64,000 nt of DNA from Cellulomonas chengniuliangii (GTDB taxonomy: Bacteria; Actinomycetota; Actinomycetes; Actinomycetales; Cellulomonadaceae): assembly GCF_024508335.1 (NCBI RefSeq), contig NZ_CP101988.1, positions 2,046,001 through 2,110,000 on the forward strand, given 5' to 3'. Each line of letters begins with the position of its first letter. Position 1 is the first letter of the stretch. Made by a program: the position numbers and the translations under genes. Below are positions 27,931 to 39,755 of this stretch, in pieces. Below the pieces are notes generated by a model. The model had not been told where the DNA came from and did no database searches. It worked only from the letters and a program-made list of their open reading frames with translations.

Positions 27931-28076
27931 GTGCAGTTTGATACGTCGAGGTCCCAGCATCCGAGAGCCTCGCGCCGCACCGCCACCCATCATCTCACCG
28001 CGTCCTGACCTGCGCGTGGGCCGCGCGCCCACGCCGGCGGCGGAATGTTCCCGTGGCGGCCCGCGTTGCCGAGGGC

Positions 28077-29060
28077 ATGCGTGCCATCGACGCCACCGCA
28101 CCGGGCGGCCCAGACGTCCTCCGCCTGGTCGAGCGCCCCGACCCCGAGCCCGGTCCCACCGACGTGCTGGTGCGGGTGGCCGCCGCGGGCGTCAACTTCG
28201 TCGACACCTACCGGCGGTCGGGCCTCTATCCCGCGTCCTTCCCCCACACCGTGGGATCGGAGGGCGCCGGCCGCGTCGTGGCGATCGGCGCCGAGGTGAG
28301 TGACATCGCCGTGGGCGACCGGGTCGCGTGGGCATCCGCGCCCGGCTCCTACGCCGAGCTGGTACTGGTGCCCGCGGCGATCGCCCTGCCCGTGCCCGAC
28401 GCCGTCGACGACCAGGTCGCCGCCGCCATCCCCATGCAAGGGTTGACCGCCCACTACCTCGCCGCCTCGACCTTCCCTGTGACCCCCGGCCAGGACGTGC
28501 TCGTCCACGCCGGCGCCGGCGGCGTGGGCCTGCTGCTCACACAACTCGCCGCGGCCCGCGGCGCGCGAGTCATCACCACGGTGGGCGCCCCGGCCAAGGA
28601 GGCCCTCTCGCGGGAGGCCGGCGCCACCGACGTCATCCGGTACACCGAGCTCGACGACCTCACCGCCGAGCTCCCCACCCTTGTGCGCGATCTCACCGGC
28701 GGCGCGGGCGTGCACACGGTCTTCGACGGCGTCGGACGCGCCACCTTCGAGGCATCGCTCGCCTCCCTACGCCCCCGGGGCGGCCTCGCCCTCTTCGGAG
28801 CGGCCTCGGGGCCGGCGCCCCCGATCGACCCCCAGCGCCTCAACGCCGCCGGGTCGCTCTACCTGACACGCCCCACCCTCGGGCACTACACCGCGACCCG
28901 CGAGGAGCTCCTCTGGCGCGCCGGCGAGCTGTTCGCCGCCATCGCGGCCGGGCTCCTCGACGTGCGGATCGGCGCCGCCTACCCTCTGGCGGAGGCGGCC
29001 GATGCCCACCGGGCCCTCGAGGGCCGCGCCACCACCGGGAAGGTCCTCCTGCTGCCATGA
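28077..29060 (+). CDS. Quinone oxidoreductase-like zinc-free alcohol dehydrogenase family protein
   Basis: The 327-residue MDR-family protein resembles NADPH:quinone reductase. The N-terminal GroES-like domain includes VNFVDTYRRSGLYP and VGSEGAGRVVAIG. The Rossmann domain has VLVHAGAGGVGLLLTQL. No zinc-binding Cys/His set is present, as in the QOR group. A GTG 24 bases upstream could also start the protein, but MRAIDATAPGG is the more normal beginning. It is transcribed away from argC. Confidence 0.88.
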   Translation: MRAIDATAPGGPDVLRLVERPDPEPGPTDVLVRVAAAGVNFVDTYRRSGLYPASFPHTVGSEGAGRVVAIGAEVSDIAVGDRVAWASAPGSYAELVLVPAAIALPVPDAVDDQVAAAIPMQGLTAHYLAASTFPVTPGQDVLVHAGAGGVGLLLTQLAAARGARVITTVGAPAKEALSREAGATDVIRYTELDDLTAELPTLVRDLTGGAGVHTVFDGVGRATFEASLASLRPRGGLALFGAASGPAPPIDPQRLNAAGSLYLTRPTLGHYTATREELLWRAGELFAAIAAGLLDVRIGAAYPLAEAADAHRALEGRATTGKVLLLP

Positions 29061-29148
29061 CACGGTCGCCGTCAGCGTCACGCCACCAGCCACGAGGCCG
29101 CGCCGCTCACGCGCCGGCAGCCTGCGCCCTGCGCGGCGGGGGCACGCC

Positions 29149-29373
29149 GTGATCCCGCTCGAGGGCGACGAGCCGTCGCCCCCGTGGCTCCGGCGCCTGT
29201 CCGCGGTCCTCGTGGTGCTGCTCACCGTGACCCTCGTCATCGGGTACGCGTCCTACGGGCTCCGGCGCCCGGCCTGCGCGGACGTGGACGGCGTGAGCGT
29301 CAGCGCGCGGTGGTCCTGGTCCGACGCCCAATGGACGTGCCCGCTGCCCGCGGGGTCCGGCGTCCGCGCGTGA
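29149..29373 (+). CDS. Small single-pass membrane protein, function unknown
   Basis: The 74-residue frame starts at GTG and encodes a short acidic lead, RR, then one membrane helix (LSAVLVVLLTVTLVIGYASY, about residues 18-37), then an outer tail with two Cys and several Trp. The hydrophobic helix and positive charges before it suggest a real protein. I recognise no family. The start is uncertain because GTG has only a weak purine-rich region before it. Confidence 0.55.
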   Translation: MIPLEGDEPSPPWLRRLSAVLVVLLTVTLVIGYASYGLRRPACADVDGVSVSARWSWSDAQWTCPLPAGSGVRA

Positions 29374-29413
29374 ACCGGCAAGCCTGACAGGCGCGGCGAC
29401 CCCGCCCAGCACG

Positions 29414-29445
29414 ACGCCCGCGTCCACCGAGGTGGGCGCGGGCGT
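29414..29445. terminator. Convergent terminator hairpin
   Basis: ACGCCCGCGTCCACC and GGTGGGCGCGGGCGT pair over 15 positions with one G-T pair. The hairpin lies between the small membrane protein gene and the end of pheT and could stop transcription from both sides. Confidence 0.7.
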
Positions 29446-29472
29446 CTGGGCTGAGGGCTCGGGAGGCGGCGA

Positions 29473-32048
29473 TCAGGCCCGGAGCACCGCACCGACCCGT
29501 CGACCCGCCTCGGCCACCACGGCCTCGCGCACGCCCGCGGCCTCCTCGGCCGTGAGCGTCCGGTCCGCCGCACGCAGCCGCAGCGAGAAGGCCAGCGACT
29601 TCTTCCCCTCGCCAACCTGGGCGCCGGTGTAGACGTCGAACAGCCGCAGCTCCTCGAGCACGTCGCCCGCAGGGCTCGCCGCCGCGCCCGCGCGCACCGC
29701 GGCATCGACCTCGGCCGCCGGAACGGAGGAATCGACCACGAGCGCGATGTCCTCCTTGGCGACCGGGAACGTCGAGACCTCGTGCGCCTGCACGGGCTCG
29801 GAGCCCGCCGCGTCCAGCAGCACATCGAGGTCCACCTCGAACGCGGCCGCCCGCTCAGGCAGCCCCAGGGCAGCGACGACCTTGGGGTGCAGCTCTCCCG
29901 CGTGCCCGACGAGCCGGCCGTCAGAGGTCTCCAGCCGCGCCGTGCGGCCGGGGTGCCACGGAGCACGCGAGCCGTCCGCGACCACGGTCACGGGCGCCCC
30001 CGCCACCTCGGCCACCAGCAGGGCGCCGGCGATCGCGTCGGTGTGGTCCGCCCGCCGTCCCGCGCCCCACCAGCCGGAGCGCTCGCGCTGGCCGGCGAGC
30101 ACGCCGGCCACCCGCCGCGGCTGCGCGGGCACACCCGCGTCGAGGGCCGCGAGGTCGGCATCCGACGGCCGGACGGCCCCCGGGAGGCTGGGCGGCGCCG
30201 GGGCCCCGGCGGTGGGCAGGGTGACCAGGCCGACCTCGAACACCGCCAGGTCGCCCGTGCCACGGCCCACGTTGCGACGAGCCGTCTCGAGCAGGGTCTC
30301 GAGCACAGTGGTGCGCAGCTCGGGGCGCGCGTCGGACAGCGGGTTCAGCAGCCGCAGGGCCTGGCGTCGGGCGTCGTCCGCGGGGATGGTCAGCGCGTCG
30401 TGCTGCTCGGCGCCCACGAACGGGTAGCTGAGCGTCTCGACGTACCCGGCCGCGGCGAGAGCCCGGGCCACCGCGCGCCGGGCGCGCTGCTCGTCGGTCA
30501 GGCCGCGGCCCGCGGGAGCCGCGGGAAGCACCGACGGGATCGCGTCGTAGCCGCGCAGCCGCGCGACCTCCTCGACCAGGTCGACCGGCTCGGCCAGGTC
30601 GGGGCGCCACGTCGGCGCCTGCACCTCGACCACCGCGGCGCCTGCGTCCCCGCGCACGACGCACCCGATCTCGTCGAGCGTCTCGCGCACCTGGTCCGGG
30701 GTGTACTCCACCCCCACGATCCGGCCCGGCAGGTCGAGCGGCAGGCTGATCAGCGTGGGAGCCGGCGTCCGGTCGACGTCGGTCACCGCGGGCTCGGGCG
30801 TGCCGCCGCCGTGCTCCACCAGGAGCTCCACGACGCGCGCGACCGCCACCCGCGGCAGCCGCGGGTCGACGCCGCGCTCGAAGCGCTTGGCCGCCTCGCT
30901 GGGCAGCTTGTGGCGCCGCGCCGTGCGGGCCACGGTGATCGGGTCGAAGTGCGCGGCCTCGATCAGCAAGTCGCTGGTACCCGACGCCACCTCGCTCTCG
31001 GCGCCGCCCATCACGCCGGCCAGGCCGAGGATGCGCGACGCGCGCTCCCCCGCCGGGCTGTCGGTGATGAGCAGGTCCTCCGGGTCGAGCACGCGCTCGG
31101 CGCCGTCGAGGGTGCGCAGCCGCTCCCCCGCACGAGCCCGGCGCACCACGATCGGCTCGGCCACCTGCGCCAGGTCGTAGGCGTGCAACGGCTGGCCCAG
31201 GTCGAGCATCACGTAGTTCGTGACGTCCACCGCCAACGAGATCGGGCGCATGCCCGCCTGCGTCAGGCGGCGCTGCATCCACGCCGGCGACGGGGCGGAC
31301 GCGTCCACCCCGCGCACCACCTGGGCGACGAAGCGGTCCGCGCCCGGCACGCCGTGGATCGGCGCGACGTCGGTGATCTCGACGCCGAAGCCCGCGCCAC
31401 CGGCAGCCCCGGAGACCGCGACGTCCGCGGCCGTCGCGAGACCGGGGTCGGTGAACGACGCGCCGGTCGAGTGCGAGTACTCGCGGGCCACGCCGCGCAT
31501 CGAGAAGCAGTAGCCGCGGTCCGGCGTCACGTTGATCTCGAGGACCTCCTCGCCGAGACCGAGCAGCTCGCGCGCGTCGGCGCCGGGCTCTGCGTCGATC
31601 CCGATCCGGGACAGCACGATGATGCCGTCGTGGTCCTCGCCCAGGCCCAGCTCGCGGGCCGAGCAGATCATGCCGTCCGACACGTGCCCGTACGTCTTGC
31701 GGGAGGCGATGGGGAACGGCCCCGGCAGCACCGCGCCAGGCAGCGCGACGACCACGCGGTCGCCGACGTCGAAGTTGTGCGCGCCGCACACGATGCCCCG
31801 GGGGGTCCCGTCGGCCTCGTTGTGGGCGCCCACGTCAACGCGGCACCAGTTGATGACCTTGCCGTTCTTCTGCGCCTCGGGCGTGCGCTCCACGACCTCG
31901 CCGACCACCAGCGGGCCGGTCACGGCCGCGGGGAGGATGGCCTCCTCCTCGAGCCCGACCCGGACCAGGTCCGCGGCGAGCTGCTCGGCGGTCGTGCCGG
32001 CGGGGACGTCGACGTGCTCGGCGAGCCACGTCAGAGGGATGCGGGGCA

Positions 32049-32049
<1 letters not shown>
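29473..32049 (-). CDS. pheT: Phenylalanyl-tRNA synthetase beta chain
   Basis: The 858-residue subunit has an N-terminal tRNA-binding domain (about 40-155, ICSARELGLGEDHDG within), B3/B4 editing region, B5 domain, and a C-terminal FDX-ACB domain with FPVAKEDIALVVDSSVP. MDLGQPLHAYD-type sequence appears as LDLGQPLHAYDL. The ATG shares one base with the pheS stop (TGATG). It forms the alpha2-beta2 enzyme with PheS. Confidence 0.97.
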
Positions 32050-33352
<1,303 letters not shown>

Positions 33353-33898
33353 TTAGCCGTCAGCGGCGGGGTTGAGCACCTGGTGCATCACGTGGTCCTG
33401 CCAGGCGCCTGCGATCCTGAGGTACCGCGGCGCGAGCCCGTACCGGACGAAGCCGTTGCGCGCGAGCACCCGCTGCGACGCGGCGTTGTGCGGCAGCGTC
33501 TCCGCTTGGACGCGGTGCAGCCCCAGCTCCGTGAACGCGACGTCCAGGAGCTCCCCCACGGAGGCCGTCGCGAGGCCGCGGCCGTTGTGCTCCGCGGCGA
33601 CCCAGTAGCTCAAGGCACACGACTGCAGTGCGCCCCGGACGACGCCGGCAAGGGTGGCCCGGCCCACCACACGGCCGTCGTGGACGATGACATGCGCCCG
33701 ACCCAGGCCGGCGCCCTGCGCCTCGAGGGCATGGCGCACCACTTCACGCTGACCTTCCAGCGTGAAGTACGACTCGTCGCGGACGGGCTCCCAGGGTGCG
33801 AGGAAGGCGCGGTTGGCCTGCAGGACGTCGACGAGCGCTGGCGCGTCGTCGAGGTCGATCGGGCGCGTCACATGGGCGGTGAGGGTCACGCACGTCAC
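33353..33898 (-). CDS. GNAT acetyltransferase (RimJ/RimL-like)
   Basis: The 181-residue protein is an N-acetyltransferase of the ribosomal-protein type. TRPIDLDDAPALVDVL begins the fold, a SYWVAAEHNGRGLATASV segment holds the acetyl-CoA loop (Q/RxxGxG/A variant HNGRGLA), and NAASQRVLARNGFVRYGLAP is the C-terminal GNAT signature. Several starts are possible: an upstream frame reaches 33940, and I chose the GTG giving VTCVTLTAHVTRPID. The protein acceptor is unknown. Confidence 0.85.
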   Translation of the reverse strand: MTCVTLTAHVTRPIDLDDAPALVDVLQANRAFLAPWEPVRDESYFTLEGQREVVRHALEAQGAGLGRAHVIVHDGRVVGRATLAGVVRGALQSCALSYWVAAEHNGRGLATASVGELLDVAFTELGLHRVQAETLPHNAASQRVLARNGFVRYGLAPRYLRIAGAWQDHVMHQVLNPAADG

Positions 33899-34017
33899 TG
33901 TCCCAGATCTCCCCCGCGTCTGGCCGCGGCGCCGGCGCACGTGCCCCTCAGGCCCCCTTAGGCCGCTGTCAGGCCCGGGCGGCGAGGCCGCGAAGCACAG
34001 CCGTGGGCCGTCTCGAC

Positions 34018-34629
34018 CTAGCGCGCCAGCGCGATCGACTCGAGCGCCGTGTAGAGGGGGCCGCCCGCGCGCCCGGCCCCCGGCTGGGAGCGCAGCAGCA
34101 TCACCTCGTCGACCTGCCAGGCCGGGCCGTCGTACAACGACAGGGCGTGCACGAGCGCCGCGGCGTCGGGCGCGTCAGCCGCCGGTCGCCGGCGGCCTCG
34201 CTGGCGCCCGGCGGCCGGCGCGATCCGGCCGACCGTCATGTGCGGTCGGGAGCGCACCCGGGTGTCCGCCCGCGCGCCGACCGGCTCCCCCGCCCGCCCG
34301 GCGGCGTCGATCACCGTGTGCATGCCCTCGACCTCGCCCGAGACGCCGACCCACAGCGTCCGGTGCGCGAACACCCCCGCGCCACGCAGCCGCAGCTCGA
34401 ACGGGCGCACGCCCCCCAGCGCGCCCCGCAACGACTCGGCGAGCAGGTCCACGGCGCCGTCCGACACCTCGCCGTAGAAGGCTGCCGTCAGGTGCCGGTT
34501 CTCCGGCGCCGTCCAGCGCAGTCCCACAGGCGGCGGGACGTGCCCTTGCGCGTCCTGCACGACGCGCAGCGCCAGGTCGAGGTGGTGGAGCACGCGCTCC
34601 GGGGGGCGGACGGCCGCGAACAGTCGCAT
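34018..34629 (-). CDS. thpR: 2'-5' RNA ligase family protein (ThpR-like)
   Basis: The 203-residue 2H phosphoesterase has both His-x-Thr motifs: HLTAAFYGEV near residue 49 and RPHMTVGRIAP near residue 130. The family opens 2',3'-cyclic phosphates or joins 2'-5' RNA ends; its role in bacteria is unclear. The start MRLFAAVRPP is the family norm. An ATG 18 bases upstream is possible but less likely, since CATGGT lies 6 bases before the chosen ATG as a weak leaderless promoter. Confidence 0.88.
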   Translation of the reverse strand: MRLFAAVRPPERVLHHLDLALRVVQDAQGHVPPPVGLRWTAPENRHLTAAFYGEVSDGAVDLLAESLRGALGGVRPFELRLRGAGVFAHRTLWVGVSGEVEGMHTVIDAAGRAGEPVGARADTRVRSRPHMTVGRIAPAAGRQRGRRRPAADAPDAAALVHALSLYDGPAWQVDEVMLLRSQPGAGRAGGPLYTALESIALAR

Positions 34630-34678
34630 CGCACCACCATGGCGCACCCGCGAGCGGCGCGCCGAGCCCTACGGGAGG

Positions 34679-35506
34679 TCAGCGCTGCGCGCGGGAGCTG
34701 GCGTACAGGCACACGGTGGCGGCGGTCGCCAGGTTCAGCGACTCCGCGCGCCCCCGGATCGGGACCCGCACCGCCGCGTCCGCCAGCTCGCGGTCGGTCG
34801 GGAGGAGGCCCCAGGCCTCGTTGCCGAACAGCCAGGCCGTGGGGGTGCGCAGGTCGGGGACCCCGGCCGGCGCCCCGCCGGCGGCCGCGTCCTGCAGGTC
34901 GTCGAGATCGTGCTCGCCGCTGCCGTCCGCCGCCAGGACCAGCAGGCCCTCGGCGCGGAGCCGCTCGAGCGTGGGCGCGAGCGCGACGCCCGCCACGACC
35001 GGCAGATGGAACAGGGAACCGGCGGTGGACCGGACGGCCTTGGGGTTGAGCGGGTCCACGCTCTCCCCTGCGAGCACCACCGCGTCGGCCCCGGCGGCGT
35101 CGGCCGCCCGGATCACGGTGCCCGCGTTCCCGGGGTCGCGGACGTTGGCGAGGACCGCGACCAGCCGGGGTGCGCCGCGGAACAGCTCGTCGAGGGTGGT
35201 GGGGCGTCGCTCGAGGACGGCGACGACGCCCTGCGCGTCGGCGGACATGGCCTCGAGCACCTCGGGCGTGCCGAGCCGCACCGGCAGTCCAGCCGCCTGC
35301 GCGTCCCGGACGATCTCGTCGTAACGCTGCGCGGCGGCCTCGGTCAGGTACACGTCGCGGACCTGGCCGGCCGCGAACCGCACGGCCTCGCGCACCGACT
35401 GCGGTCCCTCGACGAGGAACCGGCCGGTGCGCTGACGCACGGAACGCCCGGCCAACGCTCGAACCGCCTTGACCCGCTCAGCGCGGGGGTTAGCGAGCTC
35501 GGGCAT
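34679..35506 (-). CDS. TrmH/SpoU-family RNA 2'-O-methyltransferase
   Basis: The 275-residue SPOUT enzyme has an N-terminal substrate-binding part (RTGRFLVEGPQSVREAV) and a knotted methyltransferase domain with VRDPGNAGTVIRAADAAGAD, TAWLFGNEAWGL and VRVPIRGRAESLNLATAA, which together are motifs 1-3. It follows rplT, as M. tuberculosis tsnR (Rv1644) does, and likely modifies 23S rRNA. The ATG is preceded in frame by a TTG; ATG was chosen. Confidence 0.9.
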   Translation of the reverse strand: MPELANPRAERVKAVRALAGRSVRQRTGRFLVEGPQSVREAVRFAAGQVRDVYLTEAAAQRYDEIVRDAQAAGLPVRLGTPEVLEAMSADAQGVVAVLERRPTTLDELFRGAPRLVAVLANVRDPGNAGTVIRAADAAGADAVVLAGESVDPLNPKAVRSTAGSLFHLPVVAGVALAPTLERLRAEGLLVLAADGSGEHDLDDLQDAAAGGAPAGVPDLRTPTAWLFGNEAWGLLPTDRELADAAVRVPIRGRAESLNLATAATVCLYASSRAQR

Positions 35507-35540
35507 CAACCGGGCGTCCGTCGGTGCAGCAGTCAGCGTG

Positions 35541-35924
35541 TCACGCAGCGGAAGGCGCGTTCACGTCGGCCGGAAGAGCAGCCTTGGCTGCGGCGACCAG
35601 CGTGTTGAAGGCCTGCGCGTCGTTGACCGCGAGGTCGGCGAGCACGCGGCGGTCGACCTCGATGCCGGCGAGCTTCAGGCCCTGGATCAGGCGGTTGTAC
35701 GTGAGGCCCTGCTCACGCGAGGCCGCGTTGATGCGCTGGATCCACAGCTTGCGGAAGTCTCCCTTGCGGGCCTTGCGGTCCCGGTAGGAGTAGACGAGGG
35801 AGTGGGTGACCTGCTCCTTCGCCTTGCGGTACAGGCGCGAGCGCTGGCCGCGGTAACCGCTGGCGCGCTCGAGGGTAGTGCGGCGCTTCTTCTGGGCGTT
35901 GACCGCCCGCTTCACGCGTGCCAC
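35541..35924 (-). CDS. rplT: 50S ribosomal protein L20
   Basis: The 127-residue basic protein matches L20: [56 protein letters not shown]. It binds 23S rRNA early in assembly. The GTG start has AAGGAG 6 bases before it. In several bacteria L20 represses the infC-rpmI-rplT operon by binding its mRNA; the site here is not identified. Confidence 0.97.
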   Translation of the reverse strand: MARVKRAVNAQKKRRTTLERASGYRGQRSRLYRKAKEQVTHSLVYSYRDRKARKGDFRKLWIQRINAASREQGLTYNRLIQGLKLAGIEVDRRVLADLAVNDAQAFNTLVAAAKAALPADVNAPSAA

Positions 35925-35985
35925 GTGATGCTCCTTGCGTGTCGGGGCTCGCAGGTGACTCCGGGGCGCTCACGCGCCCACAGGA

Positions 35986-36180
35986 TCACTTGCCGAGCAG
36001 CTTCTTGATCTTGGGGACGTCAGCAGCAGAGACGACGACGTCGCCGGCGATACGCCGGGTCCGACGGCTCGACTTGTGCTCGAGCAGGTGACGGCCGTTG
36101 GCCTGCTCACGCATGAGCTTGCCGCTGCCGGTGACCCGGAAACGCTTCTTGGCACCGGAGTGCGTCTTGTTCTTCGGCAT
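35986..36180 (-). CDS. rpmI: 50S ribosomal protein L35
   Basis: The 64-residue basic protein starts [20 protein letters not shown], the classic L35 N-terminus, and ends KIKKLLGK. It sits between infC and rplT with a 61-base gap to rplT. A good purine-rich ribosome binding site (AAGGAGAGAG) precedes the ATG. Confidence 0.97.
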   Translation of the reverse strand: MPKNKTHSGAKKRFRVTGSGKLMREQANGRHLLEHKSSRRTRRIAGDVVVSAADVPKIKKLLGK

Positions 36181-36235
36181 GGCTGCCGCTCTCTCCTTGT
36201 CGTCGCATCGCGCGGGGTGGCGCGACTCGTTGGCG

Positions 36236-36259
36236 CGGGGGTCCGAAGGAGGACCCCCG
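36236..36259 (-). terminator. Intercistronic hairpin between infC and rpmI
   Basis: CGGGGGTCC and GGACCCCCG form a perfect 9-base stem with a 6-base loop, just after the infC stop. It lacks a T-run. It may be a partial terminator or a stability or regulatory element that lowers or separates rpmI-rplT expression. Confidence 0.55.
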
Positions 36260-36271
36260 TCCCTCGTTCGG

Positions 36272-37270
<999 letters not shown>

Positions 37271-37315
37271 GTGGTGCTCCTCGGGTTTCGTCGTGGAGAT
37301 CACCAGGAACGGGAA

Positions 37316-37347
37316 AGGCCCCCGAACCTGGGCACAGGTGGGGGCCT
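37316..37347 (-). terminator. Candidate attenuator hairpin in the infC leader
   Basis: On the minus strand AGGCCCCC pairs with GGGGGCCT outside an inner ACCTG/CAGGT stem, and is followed by TTTCCC. It lies 46-77 bases before the proposed start codon, so it would be in the infC leader and could act as an attenuator. Confidence 0.55.
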
Positions 37348-37623
37348 CGAAGTCCGGAGCCGCTAGCACGTGACGCGACGAGCGTCTCGCACGACGGCGG
37401 ACAAGCACGACCGCGAGGCCGTGCTCTCCGGACCAGGACCTGGCCTCTGTCGTCGATCAAAAATCGAGCGGTCGAAACTCAGGTGGGAGGTGACTCCACT
37501 TGTGCACCCGGGCCGGCGCGCTCGTTCGAGCGACGTTCGACCCAGGTCAGTCAAGGCATGACTCTAACAGATGACCTGCGGGGGGCCGCAACGCGGCGGG
37601 ACCCCACCCCGGGCAGCAACTCA

Positions 37624-37649
37624 GAATGAATCAAAGATTGGATTCGTTC
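37624..37649 (+). promoter_or_regulatory. Candidate operator of the Fur-family regulator
   Basis: GAATGAATC and GATTCGTTC form an inverted repeat (8 of 9 positions) around an 8-base centre, 25 bases before the regulator start. It is AT-rich in a GC-rich genome and covers the region of a -35-like TTGGAT (37638-37643). This is where autoregulation by the encoded protein would be expected. Confidence 0.65.
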
Positions 37650-37661
37650 CAGAAAACCCGC

Positions 37662-37667
37662 TAGGGT
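37662..37667 (+). promoter_or_regulatory. Leaderless promoter of the Fur-family gene
   Basis: TAGGGT ends 6 bases before the ATG at 37674, with TTGGAT 18 bases upstream. The mRNA would begin at or next to the start codon. M. tuberculosis furA is also transcribed from about its start codon. Confidence 0.65.
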
Positions 37668-37673
37668 GTTGCC

Positions 37674-38090
37674 ATGACGACGGCCACCTCCGAGCAGCAA
37701 CTGCGGGACAACGGCCTCCGGGTCACCGCGACGCGACTCGCGGCGCTCGAGGCCCTCGCGCAGCACCCCCACGCCGACGCGGACGCCGTCCTGACTGAGG
37801 TACGCGCCTCGTTGGGCACCGTGTCCGTGCAAGCCGTCTACGACGTGCTGCACGCCCTCACCGACGCGGGCCTGGTCCGGCAGATCGAGCCCGCGGGACA
37901 CCCGGCGCGCTACGAGCGGCGGACCGGGGACAACCACCACCACGTCGTGTGCCGGTCCTGCGGAGCGATCGACGACGTCGACTGCGCGGTCGGCCACGCT
38001 CCCTGCCTGATCCCGAGCTCGACGTCCGGGTTCACGGTCGAGAGCGCCGAGGTCACCTTCTGGGGCCTGTGCCCGGACTGCCAGCACTGA
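37674..38090 (+). CDS. Fur-family peroxide-type regulator
   Basis: The 138-residue protein has a winged helix (about residues 8-80; [35 protein letters not shown]) and a dimer/metal domain with [22 protein letters not shown] and the late CPDC supply the structural zinc Cys pairs, and HHH/H residues supply the sensing metal site. Its place just before a catalase gene in the same direction makes it a CatR/FurA/PerR-like regulator that derepresses katA under peroxide (inference). The 83-base gap to katA may carry a second promoter. Confidence 0.93.
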   Translation: MTTATSEQQLRDNGLRVTATRLAALEALAQHPHADADAVLTEVRASLGTVSVQAVYDVLHALTDAGLVRQIEPAGHPARYERRTGDNHHHVVCRSCGAIDDVDCAVGHAPCLIPSSTSGFTVESAEVTFWGLCPDCQH

Positions 38091-38173
38091 GCACAGCGCC
38101 CGCCCCCATCGACCCCTGCCACCGGCAGGGGGAGCACTCACCCCGGCCCGCCCGGGACAGCGAGAGGAACCGC

Positions 38174-39679
38174 ATGTCGAACGTCCCCCCCACCACCACC
38201 AACTCGGGCGCTCCCGTCGCGTCGGACGCGCACTCGCAGACCGTCGGCGCCGACGGCCCGATCGTCCTGCACGACCACTACCTGGTGGAGAAGCTCGCGC
38301 AGTTCAACCGCGAGCGCGTTCCGGAGCGCGTCGTGCACGCCAAGGGCGGCGGGGCTTTCGGCACGTTCACCACCACTGAGGACGTCAGCCGCTACACCCG
38401 CGCGGCGCTGTTCCAGCCCGGCGTGACCACCGAGGTGCTGCAGCGGTTCTCCACGGTCGCCGGCGAGCAGGGCTCCCCCGACACGTGGCGCGACCCCCGC
38501 GGCTTCGCGCTGAAGTTCTACACGACCGAGGGCAACTACGACCTGGTCGGCAACAACACCCCCGTCTTCTTCATCCGCGACGGCATCAAGTTCCCCGACT
38601 TCATCCACTCGCAGAAGCGCCTGCCGGGCTCGCACCTGCGCGACAACGACATGCAGTGGGACTTCTGGAGCCTGTCCCCCGAGTCGGCGCACCAGGTGAC
38701 GTGGCTCATGGGCGACCGCGGCATCCCGGCCTCGTGGCGGCACATGGACGGGTTCGGCTCGCACACCTACCAGTGGATCAACGCCGAGGGCGAGCGCTTC
38801 TGGGTGAAGTACCACTTCATCACCGACCAGGGCATCAAGAACTTCAGCAACGACGAGGCCGCGCAGCTCGCCGGCTCCGACGCCGACGTGCACATCCGCG
38901 ACCTGTACGAGGCCATCGAGGGCGGCGACTTCCCGTCCTGGACGCTGTCCGTCCAGGTCATGCCGTACGAGGACGCGAAGTCGTACCGCTTCAACCCGTT
39001 CGACCTGACGAAGGTGTGGCCGCACGCCGACTACCCGCTGATCAAGGTCGGGACGCTCGAGCTCAACCGGAACCCGGAGAACTACTTCGCGGAGATCGAG
39101 CAGGCGACGTTCGCGCCCAGCAACTTCGTCCCCGGCATCGCGGCGAGCCCGGACAAGATGCTGCTTGCCCGCATCTTCTCCTACGCCGACGCGCACCGGT
39201 ACCGCGTGGGCACCAACCACGCGCAGCTGCCGGTCAACGCCCCGCACGCCGCCCCGGTGCACTCGTACTCGCAGGACGGCGCCATGCGCACCGGCTTCAA
39301 CTCGGCCAGCACCCCGGTGTACGCGCCGAACTCGGTGGGCGGCCCCGCGGCCCACGCCGACGTCGCCGCCGAGTCGCGCGGCTGGGAGTCGGACGGCGAC
39401 CTGGTCCGCACCGCGGCCACGCTCCACGCCGAGGACGACGACTTCGGCCAGGCAGGCACGCTCTACCGTGACGTCTTCGACGACGCGGCCCGGGCGCGCT
39501 TCCTCGAGACGATCACCGGCCACGTCGGCGGTGTGAAGAACGAGGCGATCCGCGAGCGCGCCATCCAGTACTGGACGAACGTGGACGCGAGCCTCGGCTC
39601 CGCCCTGCGGGCGAACCTCGCCGGTGTCGCGCCGATCGAGACCGGCACCCCGGCCACTGCGACGGTCCCGGCCGTCTGA
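38174..39679 (+). CDS. katA: Monofunctional heme catalase
   Basis: The 501-residue enzyme breaks down hydrogen peroxide. The distal His55 lies in [14 protein letters not shown], Asn128 in [11 protein letters not shown], and the proximal Tyr in [14 protein letters not shown]. The length fits small-subunit catalases. The chosen ATG follows CGAGAGGAACCGC, a good ribosome binding site, and begins SNVPPTTT; open frame upstream is chance in this GC-rich DNA. A long hairpin closes the gene. Confidence 0.97.
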   Translation: MSNVPPTTTNSGAPVASDAHSQTVGADGPIVLHDHYLVEKLAQFNRERVPERVVHAKGGGAFGTFTTTEDVSRYTRAALFQPGVTTEVLQRFSTVAGEQGSPDTWRDPRGFALKFYTTEGNYDLVGNNTPVFFIRDGIKFPDFIHSQKRLPGSHLRDNDMQWDFWSLSPESAHQVTWLMGDRGIPASWRHMDGFGSHTYQWINAEGERFWVKYHFITDQGIKNFSNDEAAQLAGSDADVHIRDLYEAIEGGDFPSWTLSVQVMPYEDAKSYRFNPFDLTKVWPHADYPLIKVGTLELNRNPENYFAEIEQATFAPSNFVPGIAASPDKMLLARIFSYADAHRYRVGTNHAQLPVNAPHAAPVHSYSQDGAMRTGFNSASTPVYAPNSVGGPAAHADVAAESRGWESDGDLVRTAATLHAEDDDFGQAGTLYRDVFDDAARARFLETITGHVGGVKNEAIRERAIQYWTNVDASLGSALRANLAGVAPIETGTPATATVPAV

Positions 39680-39697
39680 CGCACGACCTGCTCCACC

Positions 39698-39732
39698 CGA
39701 GGGCCCCGCACCGCGCCGGTGCGGGGCCCTCG
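39698..39732 (+). terminator. katA terminator hairpin
   Basis: Fifteen-base perfect arms (CGAGGGCCCCGCACC and its complement) flank GCGCC, 19 bases after the katA stop. There is no T-run. It separates katA from the next gene. Confidence 0.8.
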
Positions 39733-39755
39733 GCGCGAGATGAGAGGATCGCCGC

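Noticed and set aside
37523-37540. A LexA-like CGTTCGA pair
   Set aside because: The two halves are direct, not inverted, so they do not make an actinobacterial SOS box.
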